DNA of 64,000 nt, taken from contig CM019227.1 of the NCBI GenBank assembly GCA_009741485.1, forward strand, positions 16,289,121 through 16,353,120, given 5' to 3'. The notes under the pieces were generated by a model that had not been told where the DNA came from, ran no database searches, and saw only the letters and a list, made by a program, of their open reading frames with translations. A program made the translations under genes and the position numbers. Shown piece after piece: positions 11,801 through 20,618 of the stretch (the stretch's first letter is position 1; every line of letters begins with the position of its first letter). The stretch is from Malurus cyaneus samueli (lineage: Eukaryota > Chordata > Aves > Passeriformes > Maluridae).

Positions 11801-14800
11801 TCCAGCTCAGCTCTGTCATCTCAGGGCTCTGCTTTTAGACCTGGCAAGCTGTTAACTGACTCAGGATATTGTGGAGTATCCCAGAGAAAGTGATTTTGGC
11901 CCAAAGCCTCCTGAGGTCTTTGTGCTGGCACATTGCCAGGGTGCTGGGGTGCAAGTGGTGGTCTGGCTCCTCTACCAAAGGGAGATCTGGTTACCAGCTG
12001 GGGCTCTTCCAGCCTTGCTGGCAGGAGGTTTGGGGATGGTGAAAAGTACTGCTGGTGTGCAAAGCAGCTAGGCTGTACACTGGAGGACTACCCAAGATAA
12101 CAGGCTGTTTTGGGCACCCTGTACTACTCAGACACTGAGCAGGAATGGAGATGAAATTAAAAACAACTCTTGAGAGCACGGGTCCTCTCCATCTCCCTGG
12201 TGCCTCCTGAACGTGGGACTAAGGAGCCACAGGAGGCAGCCAATTACTATGTAGTCAGTCTCTCCTCAAGCCCTGGCACATCACAGCACCTTCTTTTCTT
12301 TCAGCTTTTTCCCAGGGCTACCCTCTGAGTGTGAGCACCTCCTCTGCAGAAGCAATGCTGATTGTCCTGTACCCACAGACAGATGACTGGTTCCTGTCCC
12401 TGCAGCTCCTCTGCCCTAAGGGCCAGGGGTGAGTCTGCCATGTCATCCTGCTACATCCCACTGCCCTTGGTTTGTGTGAGCAAACCTGACCCCTGACCTC
12501 ACATCTGGGCTGTGAGCTCCTCACCTGGTGGCAGCTGAACTGTGGCTGCAGAGGGACAAGGACATATGTGGCCTTGCTGACTTGCTCCCTTGTGAGCACC
12601 CAAGCAGCTTGTTTGATGCCAAGCTGGCACATCTCAAGTAGACTGCAGATGGCAGAGCCTGCCTGGGTGAGCTTCCCCTTCCCCAAGTGTATTTGGACGT
12701 GATAAATTGAGAATTGCTGCTGTTACCCTTTTGGGAGGTCTCTGAGGTGCAGGCAGCTGTGCCTGCATTCCTGCAGTTTGCCTTCCTGCTGGGATCTTGA
12801 GTAAGGAGCCAAGTACATGATACAAAACAGCACTGGTCCCGAAGATAGTAATGGGCACTGGGATTTGCCATGGTGGTCTGGGGAGAGCTAGCACCCACCT
12901 GGACATCAGTTTGGCAGCCAAGTGGAGAGGGAGCAGACTGCTCTGGCTCTTGGAAGAGATGGAGCAGACCCCAAAATATCAGGGAGCTTGCATGCAGGAG
13001 CATGTCCTGGTCATCAGGAGCATGGCATGGGCTGCCCTAAGGACTGTGGCACCAAGGGAACGTGCTGTTCTTGCAGGGAATGTACCACTGCAGAAGCCAA
13101 AGTGACGGTGTTCTCGTACCTCACCCCCTGCTTCAACGACTGCGGGCCCTACGGGCAGTGCAGCCTCCTGCGCAGACACGGCTACCTCTATGCTGGCTGC
13201 AGCTGCAAGGCTGGTGAGTGCCTGTTCCTGGGAAGCTTTGCCATCCTTCCCGAGGAGACAACACAATTTTAAGGTGGAGGTGTTTGGGAAGGGAGCCTGG
13301 GGTCTGCCGTGGCTGGCGGTGTCACTCTGCCTGGGGAAGCAAAATTCTGGGAAGCACAGGGTGGCCTAGGGGTGATGGGTAATTGGGATGAGGACAGTTT
13401 GGAGTCCCCTAGGGCTTGGAGAAGTGCTTCTGAGTGTCCCCAGAGTGATCAGGGTGCCTGAAAATGCCTGTGTCAGAGGCTGTGCCTGTCAGGGAGGTTC
13501 GTTGTGTAGGTTCCTGGTACGGGATGTGATGACGCTGGGCTGCGGTCCCTGTGTGTCTCCTGCCAAGAGCCTTAGACTCAGAGGTGCCCCTGGAGGAGGA
13601 ACATCTGTGTCAGCTCCTAATTATCTTAATGGCCTGGGAAGTCTGTGGTGTAGGGAAGATGAGCTCTGCTGTGCTTGGGTGGATCTGTGTACCTGCTCTC
13701 AGCAGAAGGACAAGGCAAAATGTGGTTCCCTGCTGTTCTGGACTTGAGCCAGGACCTCCCTGCTGCAGTGCTAATGATGGGTGAGGAGCGAGATGGAGAG
13801 CAGCATCCCAATTTCCCCGAGGGCTGCCAGGTTCTGGGAAGCAGAGAGCACCTCAAGGGAACTGGGGAATCAGGCTGAGGACAGCTTTCCGCTGAATCAC
13901 TTGGAGCAAAATGCCCCATCTGCATATTGGTGACCCAGAAATAAACCGGAGAGAGCAGCTTCCCTGGGCTCTGCCTGGCAGGGAGCCAGCAGGCAGGGCA
14001 GAGCGACTGTGGGCTCCAATGACTCTGGAATGGGATGGATGCTACTGTTAACTCTGCTTCTTGATCACAGAGTGCCTACACATACCCCAGCTGCCCTGTG
14101 GCTGACCTCCTTTCTTCAAAAAGAGGGCATGGGCATCCTAATCTTTAATTAAAGTAATTAAAATAACTTTCAAAAATAATTTGAAGAAGATTTGTGTTCG
14201 TAGAGATTGCCTCTCTTCTGTCCTTGGTATTCAGTCAGAGGCTGAGTTGTGTTCTGTTGTCAGGCACGGTCCTTTATGGAACTTTCACTTCCACTCTCCT
14301 GTGAAGCCCTGGATGTCACCATGGGCTACAGCAGTGGGTTTGTTCAGCCTGTGGAAGGGGAGTTGGAGTGGGATCCAATCACACTTTCTGCTGCCCACAG
14401 GGGTTACAGGGACCCTGGAGGCAGCTATGCAGAAAGGGCAAGAAGCCACAGACATTGACTGCAGCAAGGAAATTTTTACCTAGGTTGAAGAAGGCACTTT
14501 TTTACCTCAGAGCTGTTCATTTTTGCAGTTTCCAGGTCTCCATCCTTGGAGATCTTCAAAAGTGAGTTGGGGAAGGTCCAGAGCAGTCTGACCTGGCTTT
14601 GGATCTGCCCTGCTGTGACAACTCATAGGAGAGGAGCCCAGTGGTATCATTCTCCTTGTGGTTCCTGGGACCTGTAGGAATCTTACATCCAACTTAAACC
14701 ATCATGTGAAGCATCTGAACCTCAAGTGCTTGATGTTCCACTAGCAAGTAGCATGTGTGTTGAGTTACTGCAGGGCTGGAAAGTACCAGTCTGCATGTAG

Positions 14801-17390
14801 GATGGTCTCTGCTACATGGCAACAACCAGGGGAATGTGCTCAGGGCAGCCACAGGGCTCTGCTGGGGTTCCCCATCTTCCCAGAGCAGAGCATGTGATGA
14901 GTAATGAGACCATCCCGAGTGCAGGAGTGTGGGAGGCTGATGGAGCGAGAGGCGGGGGGGCTTGCGGATGGTCCACGGGTGGGATTGCTCCTCCTCAGGC
15001 ATCCCAGGCTCCTGTTGGGTGCTGTGGGAGGACAAGGGGAGGTCTGTGAGATGCACAGAAGCCTCTCTGTCTACAGGTTGGGGTGGCTGGAGCTGCACAG
15101 ATGACACCAAGGCCCAGTCTGTGGGTGCACAGAACTTGGCCACGCTTCTGCTCACCCTGAGCAACCTCATGTTCCTGCCCGCCATTGCAGTTGCTGTCTA
15201 TCGCTACTACCTGGTGGAGGCCTCTGTCTACACCTACACCATGTTCTTCTCCACGGTAGGCACTGCCTTGTGTCCCCTGCCACCTCTCTCTGAGCTTTGG
15301 CAATGCTGTGCCAGACTGAAGTCCTTGGTGGAGCAGTCCATCCTGGAGCTCCACAAGGAGCTTCTGGGATCATTGGACTTCCATGGACAAATCATAGAAT
15401 CCTAGAATGTTAGGGAGTTGGAATGGGCCTTAAAGATCACCTAGTTCCATGGACAGGGACACCTCCCACTAGACCAAGTGGCTCAAGACCTTAGCCAGCC
15501 TGGCTTTGAATATTGACAGTGTTGGGACATCCACAACCTCCCTGGGCAACCTGTTTCAGTGTTCTTACCATGCTCACAGTAAAATATTTCTTCCTTATAT
15601 CTAACCTAAATTTCCAGATTTGAATCTGTATCCATTAGTCCTTGCTGCATCTACTACAGCTCCTGAAGAGAGTCCCTCTCCCTCTTCCCTGTAGCCACCT
15701 TCAGATGCTGGAAAGGTGCTGCAAGTTCTCCATGCAACCTTCTCTTCACCAGGCTGAGCAGCCCCAGCTCTCTCAGCCTGTCTTTGTAGAGGAGGTGCTT
15801 CTTACCAGCTTCACGTCCCTCCTCTGCCTTGTTCCAACAATATGTCCTGCCCTTTCAGAACTGCTGGGAGGGTGCAGGGTGCCTGCTCTCACCTGCTTTC
15901 CATAATGCCACAATGGTTTGGTGGAGCTTCCTGGAGCCACTGTAGGAGGGATCCTGCCCATGAGCTGAGCCTTCTCCTGCCTCCCCTTCCCAGAAAGCCG
16001 TGTGGTGCTGCTGGGTTCATGCTGACCTTTGCTTTTGTCCCCGGCCGCAGTTCTACCACGCGTGCGACCAGCCGGGCGTGGCGGTGATGTGCATCATGGA
16101 CTACGACACCCTGCAGTACTGCGACTTCCTGGGCTCTGTGGTGTCCATCTGGGTCACCATCCTGTGCATGGCTCGCGTGAAGAAAATCCTGAAATACGTG
16201 AGTGTCAGGTGACCCCACATGGCCACAAGTGTCAACACTGAGCCCTCTCACCGCTGTATTTTAATGACACAGCTGGGTCACAAAGCCTGTTTGTCACCCA
16301 ATGCCACCCTGAGCTGTTTTGTCCCAGGAGTTTGGCTTGTGAACCTGCATGCTTGTAGGGGCTGGACCTGAAGATTTCCCCTGAGATATGGGGGAAAGGT
16401 TTGTGGGTTCTATGGTTTCTCCTTTTGAAGGTGTTTTTCCTGACTCTTCTGTGGATGTAGGGCTGGGCAGCCAGTAGAAGAAGTCTTCCCTGCCTCTGGC
16501 ATGTCTGGCTGTACTCTCTCAGCAGATGAGTTCCTGACAGGAGTGGTGGTGTCTCTTTTCCAGGTCCTTTTCATCCTGGGGACCCTGTTAATTGCCATGT
16601 CCCTGCAGCTGGACCGCAGAGGGGTGTGGAACATGATGGGTCCCTGCCTCTTCGCCCTCGTCATCATGATTACAGCGTGGGTAAGTGAGGGCAGGACCTG
16701 CTGCCCTTTGCTCCCCATGGGGAATGGCAGAGGCAGAGCAGACCCAAGGCTCCAGCCCATTCACAGGTCACCCTGAAACAACCAGGGAGAGGGAGCAGAG
16801 CAAGGGATTCACCTGCCACCCCTGCAGTAGCTGAGAAATCCCCTGGTTCAGGGTCTCAGACCTGCAGCTGCAGTGCTGTCCCAAAGCATGGACTGTGTCT
16901 GTAGTATCTGTACTGGGCTCCAGTGCCGCAGCTCTTGGGGGCCTTTGGCACACCGGAGATGGGCCCAAGATGGGGGCAAGGTGACTTCCTCAGGGACAGC
17001 AGGCACATTGGCAGGTTGGCAGATGCTCTGGGGTACGTCCCCCCCTGCCTAAGCCTGCTTGGCTGCTTAACTTTCGTGTGCTCTGCCCCCCAGGTTCACC
17101 ACGGAGCGAAGCGCAAGCACTGCTACCCCTCCTCGTGGAAGCGCTGGGTTTTCTACCTCCTTCCAGGGATCACCTTGGCTTTCATTGCCATCTCAGTGTA
17201 CGCTTTCATGGAAACCAATGAGAACTATTACTACACCCACAGCATCTGGCACGTGCTGGTGGCTTGCAGCGTTGCTTTCTTGCTCCCTCCTCGGGACAAG
17301 CATAAGAAGCCCTGGGCCTGGTCCCAGAAGCTCACGTGTCGCTATCAGATCTGCCAGAATGACCGTGAGGAGCTCTATGCTGTGACCTGA
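2571..17390 (+). CDS. PGAP6: PGAP6 (TMEM8A), GPI-specific phospholipase A2, 13 exons
   Basis: This is a multi-pass surface protein of the CREST hydrolase superfamily. The family member PGAP6 cleaves the lipid of GPI-anchored proteins and sheds CRIPTO, a Nodal co-receptor. Coding exons 2-13 are 6753-6930, 8415-8622, 8701-8834, 9216-9481, 10649-10968, 11683-11776, 12305-12428, 13077-13213, 15077-15255, 16051-16197, 16564-16680 and 17094-17390. All junctions are GT-AG and in frame, giving about 733 residues after the signal peptide; human is 771. Order: N-glycosylated extracellular part, EGF-like module (NDCGPYGQC ... GWSC), then seven membrane segments with the CREST residues Ser (TLSNLMF), His/Asp (YHACDQ, YCDF) and His (HSIWH). 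It ends in REELYAVT, as in human. Exon 1 (2571-2663) is uncertain because its best ATG is out of frame with exon 2. Confidence 0.93.
6024..6285 (-). repeat. CR1 LINE fragment, antisense, in PGAP6 intron 1
   Basis: The + strand reads GGTTTGGGGTGGAAGGGATC, CTTCCACTAGACCAGGTT, CTCTGGGCAACCTGTGCCAG and AGAAGAATTTCTTCCTAACA, the usual antisense text of the CR1 3' end. Its complement translates to fragments of the CR1 ORF2 C-terminus ([18 protein letters not shown]). Confidence 0.9.
6753..6930 (+). CDS. PGAP6: PGAP6 exon 2
   Basis: The exon encodes [20 protein letters not shown] and on to MEITV, closely matching the start of the mature human protein. Acceptor CTTCCAG, donor GT|GTAAGT. It enters in phase 1 and leaves in phase 2. 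Confidence 0.93.
6931..8414 (+). other. PGAP6 intron 2 with a GATA motif cluster
   Basis: Intron with no coding content. Between 7764 and 8238 it carries four GATAAG motifs: AGATAAG 7764-7770, CTTATCT 7923-7929, CTTATCT 8185-8191 and GGATAAG 8232-8238. Confidence 0.6.
8415..8622 (+). CDS. PGAP6: PGAP6 exon 3
   Basis: It encodes [15 protein letters not shown] and following residues, with several N-x-S/T glycosylation sites (NAT, NIS, NTT, NVT) and the [11 protein letters not shown] block. Acceptor CTCGCAG, donor AAG|GTAAGG. It leaves in phase 0. Confidence 0.93.
8701..8834 (+). CDS. PGAP6: PGAP6 exon 4
   Basis: The exon encodes [17 protein letters not shown] and ends in LHV-K across the junction. 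Acceptor CTGCAG, donor TCAA|GTGAGT. It leaves in phase 2. Confidence 0.92.
9216..9481 (+). CDS. PGAP6: PGAP6 exon 5
   Basis: It encodes [15 protein letters not shown] extracellular sequence with conserved cysteines, [19 protein letters not shown] and [10 protein letters not shown], all with clear human counterparts. Acceptor CCACAG, donor CACAG|GTGGGA. It leaves in phase 1. Confidence 0.92.
10649..10968 (+). CDS. PGAP6: PGAP6 exon 6
   Basis: The first half (CRPGSTSSF ...) is a low-complexity Ser/Ala/Gly linker that differs from human. The second half carries [15 protein letters not shown] and [11 protein letters not shown], which are strongly conserved. Acceptor TGCTCTAG, donor AACAAG|GTGCGC. 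It leaves in phase 0. Confidence 0.92.
11683..11776 (+). CDS. PGAP6: PGAP6 exon 7
   Basis: It encodes [20 protein letters not shown] and on to RNCST, matching the human VVVACVNAASPF block. Acceptor TTGCACAG, donor CACAG|GTAGGA. It leaves in phase 1. Confidence 0.92.
12305..12428 (+). CDS. PGAP6: PGAP6 exon 8
   Basis: The exon encodes [20 protein letters not shown] and [16 protein letters not shown]. Acceptor TCTTTCAG, donor AGGG|GTGAGT. It leaves in phase 2. Confidence 0.92.
13077..13213 (+). CDS. PGAP6: PGAP6 exon 9, EGF-like module
   Basis: It encodes [20 protein letters not shown] and the cysteine-rich [25 protein letters not shown] stretch, the first part of the EGF-like module. Acceptor CTTGCAG, donor GCTG|GTGAGT. 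It leaves in phase 1. Confidence 0.92.
13214..15076 (+). other. PGAP6 intron 9
   Basis: The longest intron between the extracellular and membrane exons. It has no recognisable gene and one weak CR1-like fragment near 14520-14700. Confidence 0.6.
14520..14700 (+). repeat. Degenerate CR1 LINE 3' fragment
   Basis: The text reads like the 3' end of a CR1 element in sense orientation: CTCCATCCTTGGAGATCTTC, then a CTGACCTGGCTTTGG-like block, then a GGACCT...CCAACTTAAA tail. It is diverged and inferred by eye. Confidence 0.45.
15077..15255 (+). CDS. PGAP6: PGAP6 exon 10, end of EGF module and first membrane segment
   Basis: It encodes [16 protein letters not shown], then the first hydrophobic segment [18 protein letters not shown], which holds the CREST serine, and [13 protein letters not shown]. 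Acceptor TCTACAG, donor ACG|GTAGGC. It leaves in phase 0. Confidence 0.93.
15391..15845 (-). repeat. CR1 LINE fragment, antisense, in PGAP6 intron 10
   Basis: It starts with ATCATAGAATCCTAGAATG and continues through the CR1 signature antisense text: CCTTAAAGATCACCTAGTTC, CACTAGACCAAG, CAACCTCCCTGGGCAACCTG, then CTCTCAGCCTGTCTTTGTAG. The + strand shows the complement, so the element lies on the - strand. About 450 bp, 3' part only, with no intact reverse-transcriptase frame. Confidence 0.88.
16051..16197 (+). CDS. PGAP6: PGAP6 exon 11, CREST core
   Basis: The exon encodes [29 protein letters not shown] and [13 protein letters not shown]. It holds the conserved H/D residues thought to bind the catalytic metal in CREST hydrolases. 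Acceptor CCGCAG, donor TAC|GTGAGT, phase 0. Confidence 0.93.
16564..16680 (+). CDS. PGAP6: PGAP6 exon 12, membrane segments
   Basis: It encodes [20 protein letters not shown] and the hydrophobic [16 protein letters not shown]. Acceptor TTTTCCAG, donor TGG|GTAAGT, phase 0. Confidence 0.93.
17094..17390 (+). CDS. PGAP6: PGAP6 last exon, last membrane segments and C-terminus
   Basis: The exon encodes [18 protein letters not shown], a hydrophobic segment ([17 protein letters not shown]), [11 protein letters not shown] with the CREST histidines, a last membrane segment and the cytosolic tail [10 protein letters not shown] before TGA at 17388-17390. Acceptor CCCCCAG. Confidence 0.94.
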   Translation, partial: VHHGAKRKHCYPSSWKRWVFYLLPGITLAFIAISVYAFMETNENYYYTHSIWHVLVACSVAFLLPPRDKHKKPWAWSQKLTCRYQICQNDREELYAVT

Positions 17391-18939
17391 CGTGTCCAGC
17401 TCACAGGGGTGGAGGGACAGGGAAGCTGCTCTTGGCCAGGGCTGCTCCTCACATGTTGTCAGTCCTCTCGTGCTCATTCTCTGGACAGAAGGGTACAGCG
17501 TGGACTGTGTTTAAAGATTAAGATGCTCTGGGCTGGTCTTGTGGAGGCAAGTTTGAGGCCACCTCTGCTTTTCAGCTGGGGTGGGGCAAGCTCTTCATGG
17601 TTCCAGATCAAGGAATAGCCTGTCCCCCACTTCCCCATAGCCCTGGGGGAAATCGCTGACCCTTCTTCCCCCGCTGCTGCATCCATGAGGCTTGGGCTTA
17701 GCCCACATTGAGCTGGAGCCAAGGCTTTGGCTGCTAGGCTCTTCTCTGCACCCTCTGTCCTGACAGAGGATGTGGGACAGGGAGCTCCCCTGCAATTCTG
17801 CAGTCAGAACTTGAGCCCAAGAGAAGAACATATTTATTCTGTTCTAGGGGGCAAATACTGCCGAGTGCCCTTGGTGCTGATGGGGAGGGAGGGAGCTGAT
17901 CCCAGCATGTGCTGGGGCCTTGGCTGCCATCTCCTTGGGGCTCTGGAGCCTCTCTCCCTGTGAAACAGGTGCTGCTGCTCTTACCTGGTCCTGATTCTGT
18001 GGGAGAAGAATAAGGCTGGGACTTGGGCCTTGGATTCAGGATCAGACTTGGCAGGAATGTAAAAAGCCCCATGTGAGGACATGCAGGAGGAGCAGCAGCA
18101 TCTTGGCCAGAGCCGTGAAACCCACAGCAGTGCAGGGTTTAGTCTGAGTTTAACTTCAGCTCTGGAAAGAACCGGGCTGATGGTGTTCAGGGATTCACTG
18201 TTTTCCTCCTTTTTGGGTGTTTGGCATGGGCAGCACGGGTGGTTTGGGATGGTGCCTGAGCTGCTCCTCCAGCCTGCTGTGCCTCGGAGCCTGGATGTGC
18301 TGCAGGGTCCCGAGGGCACAGCAGTGTCCCAGCCTGGGCAGGAGCATCGCCAGGGACTCCCCAGGTGGCCACAGTCTCCTTTGCAGCGTGTCTCACCTTA
18401 GCCTTACTCTAGGACACGCAGAAAGCAAGGGCAAAACTTGGCAGCCAGGGAAGTTGTCTTTGCCCATCCTTATTCTACAGATAAGGGCTCAACTACATCG
18501 TTCCAGCTGTGTCACTATGGTGTGTGCTGCTGGGAGCCCCTCCTCAGGTGGCTTTGGGGAGGAAAGAGCTTTTATTGAAGGATTTCCCTCCTCGGGGTTA
18601 TTTCTTTGCTCTGAAGAGGGCCCAGCTCAGCTCTGCACTTTATCCCTCTGCCTCCCCTTCCTCTGCAAAGTCATCCTTTTTAAGCAGGTGCAGGACAAGT
18701 GAAGGACACTTGTCCACACCCAGCATTGTCACCCCCCTCACCCATGTCCCCCATGCTTCCTTGTGTTGCTGCCATCCAGTGCAGCATGGCAGGAAGGGGG
18801 ACATGGGGCCCTCAGGGCTTCCTCCAACTTTTCCCATTTTCAGGCACTTTTTTCCCCTGTCTCAGTTTGCACAGCGGTGCTGTGGCCCCAGCACCGTGGC
18901 AGGCGACCGCCGCTCCTTCACAGCCGTGCCGTCCGTGCC

Positions 18940-19290
18940 GGGCCACTGCCAGTGGGACCTGGGTGCTGCCAGTGGGACCGAGGTGACACTGATGGGATCC
19001 TGGTGCCACCAGACTGGTCTGGGTGCTGCCAGTGTGAGCCAGGTGACGCTAGTGGGACCTGGGTACCACCAGTGTGACCTGAGTACTGCCAGTGTGACCT
19101 GAATGCCACCNCCAGGATGACCTGGATGCCACCAGTGTGACCTGAGCGCTGCCAGTGTGGCCCAGGTACCACCAGGATGACCTGGATGCCACCAGTGTGA
19201 CCTGAGTGCTGCCAGTGTGACCCAGGTGCCACCAGTGTGGCTGTGTGCTGCCAGTGTGACCTGATGCCACTGATCTGGCCAGGTGTTGCT
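18940..19290. repeat. Minisatellite, ~20-bp unit, containing an N
   Basis: About 17 diverged copies of a 19-21 bp unit such as TGCCAGTGTGACCTGAGTGC alternating with ACCAGTGTGACC/ACCAGGATGACC variants. Position 19111 is an N, so the assembly was uncertain here and the true copy number may differ. Confidence 0.9.
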
Positions 19291-19601
19291 GGTTATCATA
19301 AAAAGCAATAATTCCTCATCGGGCCTTTCCCTTCAGGGATTTCCGTGCTGGAAGCAGGAGAAGCTTTGGGGCGAGAAATCCCGCTGACATGATTGTTTAT
19401 TTTGTGTTTGATCGTTAAATTCTGCTTTGCTCCCTCCCTGATGACCTGGCCTCAGTGCCTGCCGGAGGGAGGGTTAATTATTTTGGGTAAAATCTGAGCG
19501 AATTCCTGTGTCTGGGGAAAAAAATGGTTATTTTTTTCTTTGCTGTTAATACCTGTCATTATTTTATATGGTAAATTTTAAAGCTTACGGTTTTATAATT
19601 T

Positions 19602-19607
19602 AATAAA
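19602..19607 (+). terminator. PGAP6: Candidate poly(A) signal of PGAP6
   Basis: Canonical AATAAA in an AT-rich stretch, followed by GGTGACGGTATTTGCGGGCA, before the CR1 block and the MRPL28 promoter. Confidence 0.5.
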
Positions 19608-19644
19608 GGTGACGGTATTTGCGGGCAGATGCGTGGTGGCTGCA

Positions 19645-19840
19645 GTCACACAATCACAGGGCTGGAAGGGGCCTCTGGAGATCATCTCATCCACCTCTCC
19701 TGTCCAGGAAGGGTCAGCTGGAGCAGGTGACACAGGGACATGTCCAGGTGGGGTTTGGAATGTCCCCAGAGAGAGAGACTCCATGCACTCCTTGGGCAGC
19801 TGTTGCAGTGCTCTGCCACCCTCCATCTGAAGAAGGTCTG
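19645..19840 (-). repeat. CR1 LINE fragment, antisense
   Basis: CAATCACAGGGCTGGAAGGG, GCCTCTGGAGATCATCTCAT and CTTGGGCAGCTGTTGCAGTG are typical antisense CR1 3'-end text. Confidence 0.75.
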
Positions 19841-19843
19841 CAC

Positions 19844-20150
19844 ACAATGACAGAATATCCCGAGTTGGAAGGGAAGCCCAGGGATCACCCAGTCCAACTC
19901 CCGCCCCTGCCCAGACCCCCCAACAATCCCACCCTGTGCATCCCTGGCAGGGCTGCCCAAACGCTCCTGGAGCTGTGGCAGCCTCGGGGCCGGGACCATT
20001 CCCTGGGGAACCTGGGCAGTGCCCAGCACGCTCTGGGGGAAGAACCTTTCCCTGGTATCCAGCCTAACCCTCCCCTGGCACAGCTCCAGTCTGTGTTTCG
20101 GTTCATGCCCATCCCCGGCGCTGTCTCTGGCCATCACCGGGAGGAGCGGC
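19844..20150 (-). repeat. CR1 LINE fragment, antisense, abutting the MRPL28 promoter
   Basis: GACAGAATATCCCGAGTTGG and the following GATCACCCAGTCCAACTCC, CAACAATCCCACCCTGTGCA and GAAGAACCTTTCCCTGGTAT are CR1 antisense text. It belongs to the same subfamily as the copy at 20935-21262, to which it is nearly identical over long stretches. The CpG-rich promoter starts right after it. Confidence 0.85.
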
Positions 20151-20333
20151 CACCATCCTCTGACAGCCTCCAGCCCTGCCGGGGGCGAAACGCGGGCGCG
20201 GCGCGGCCCCTCCCGGCCGCCGTCAGGCTGTGTGTCAGCCAAGGCGCGGCGGCCGCGCGGGGCGGAAGCGGAAGCGGAAGCGGCGGGGCGGGACCGGGCC
20301 GGGCCGGGCTGTGCCGGGAGCGGGGCCGGGGCG

Positions 20334-20618
20334 ATGCCGCTGCAGCTTCCGCCGCGCCTCTGGGCCGCCATGCGGATGCGGGAGGGCATCTGCGCCCGGC
20401 TGCCGCAGCACTACCTGGCCTCGCTGCAGGACGACACGCCGCCCACGCCGGTGCACTGGCGGCCGCACGGCCTGCGCTACCGGCGGAACCCGCGCACCGG
20501 GGAGCGCGAGCGCGTGCAGGACGTGCCGGTGCCCGTGTACTTCCCGCCCGCCGCCAACGAGGGGCTCTGGGGCGGCGAGGGATGGATCCGCGGCTTCCGC
20601 TACGCGCGCAACGACAAG
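20334..20618 (+). CDS. MRPL28: MRPL28 exon 1
   Basis: It encodes residues 1-95, from [10 protein letters not shown] through [20 protein letters not shown] to YARNDK. Very GC-rich, as is usual for bird first exons. Donor AAG|GTGAGC, phase 0. Confidence 0.95.

Larger units (their letters stand above)
17391..19607 (+). other. PGAP6: Presumed PGAP6 3' untranslated region
   Basis: There is no coding content. The first canonical AATAAA I see downstream of the stop codon is at 19602-19607, followed by a G/T-rich stretch. If that is the true poly(A) signal, the 3' UTR is about 2.2 kb and includes the 20-bp minisatellite. An earlier non-canonical signal (AATAAG near 18009) is possible. Confidence 0.45.
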
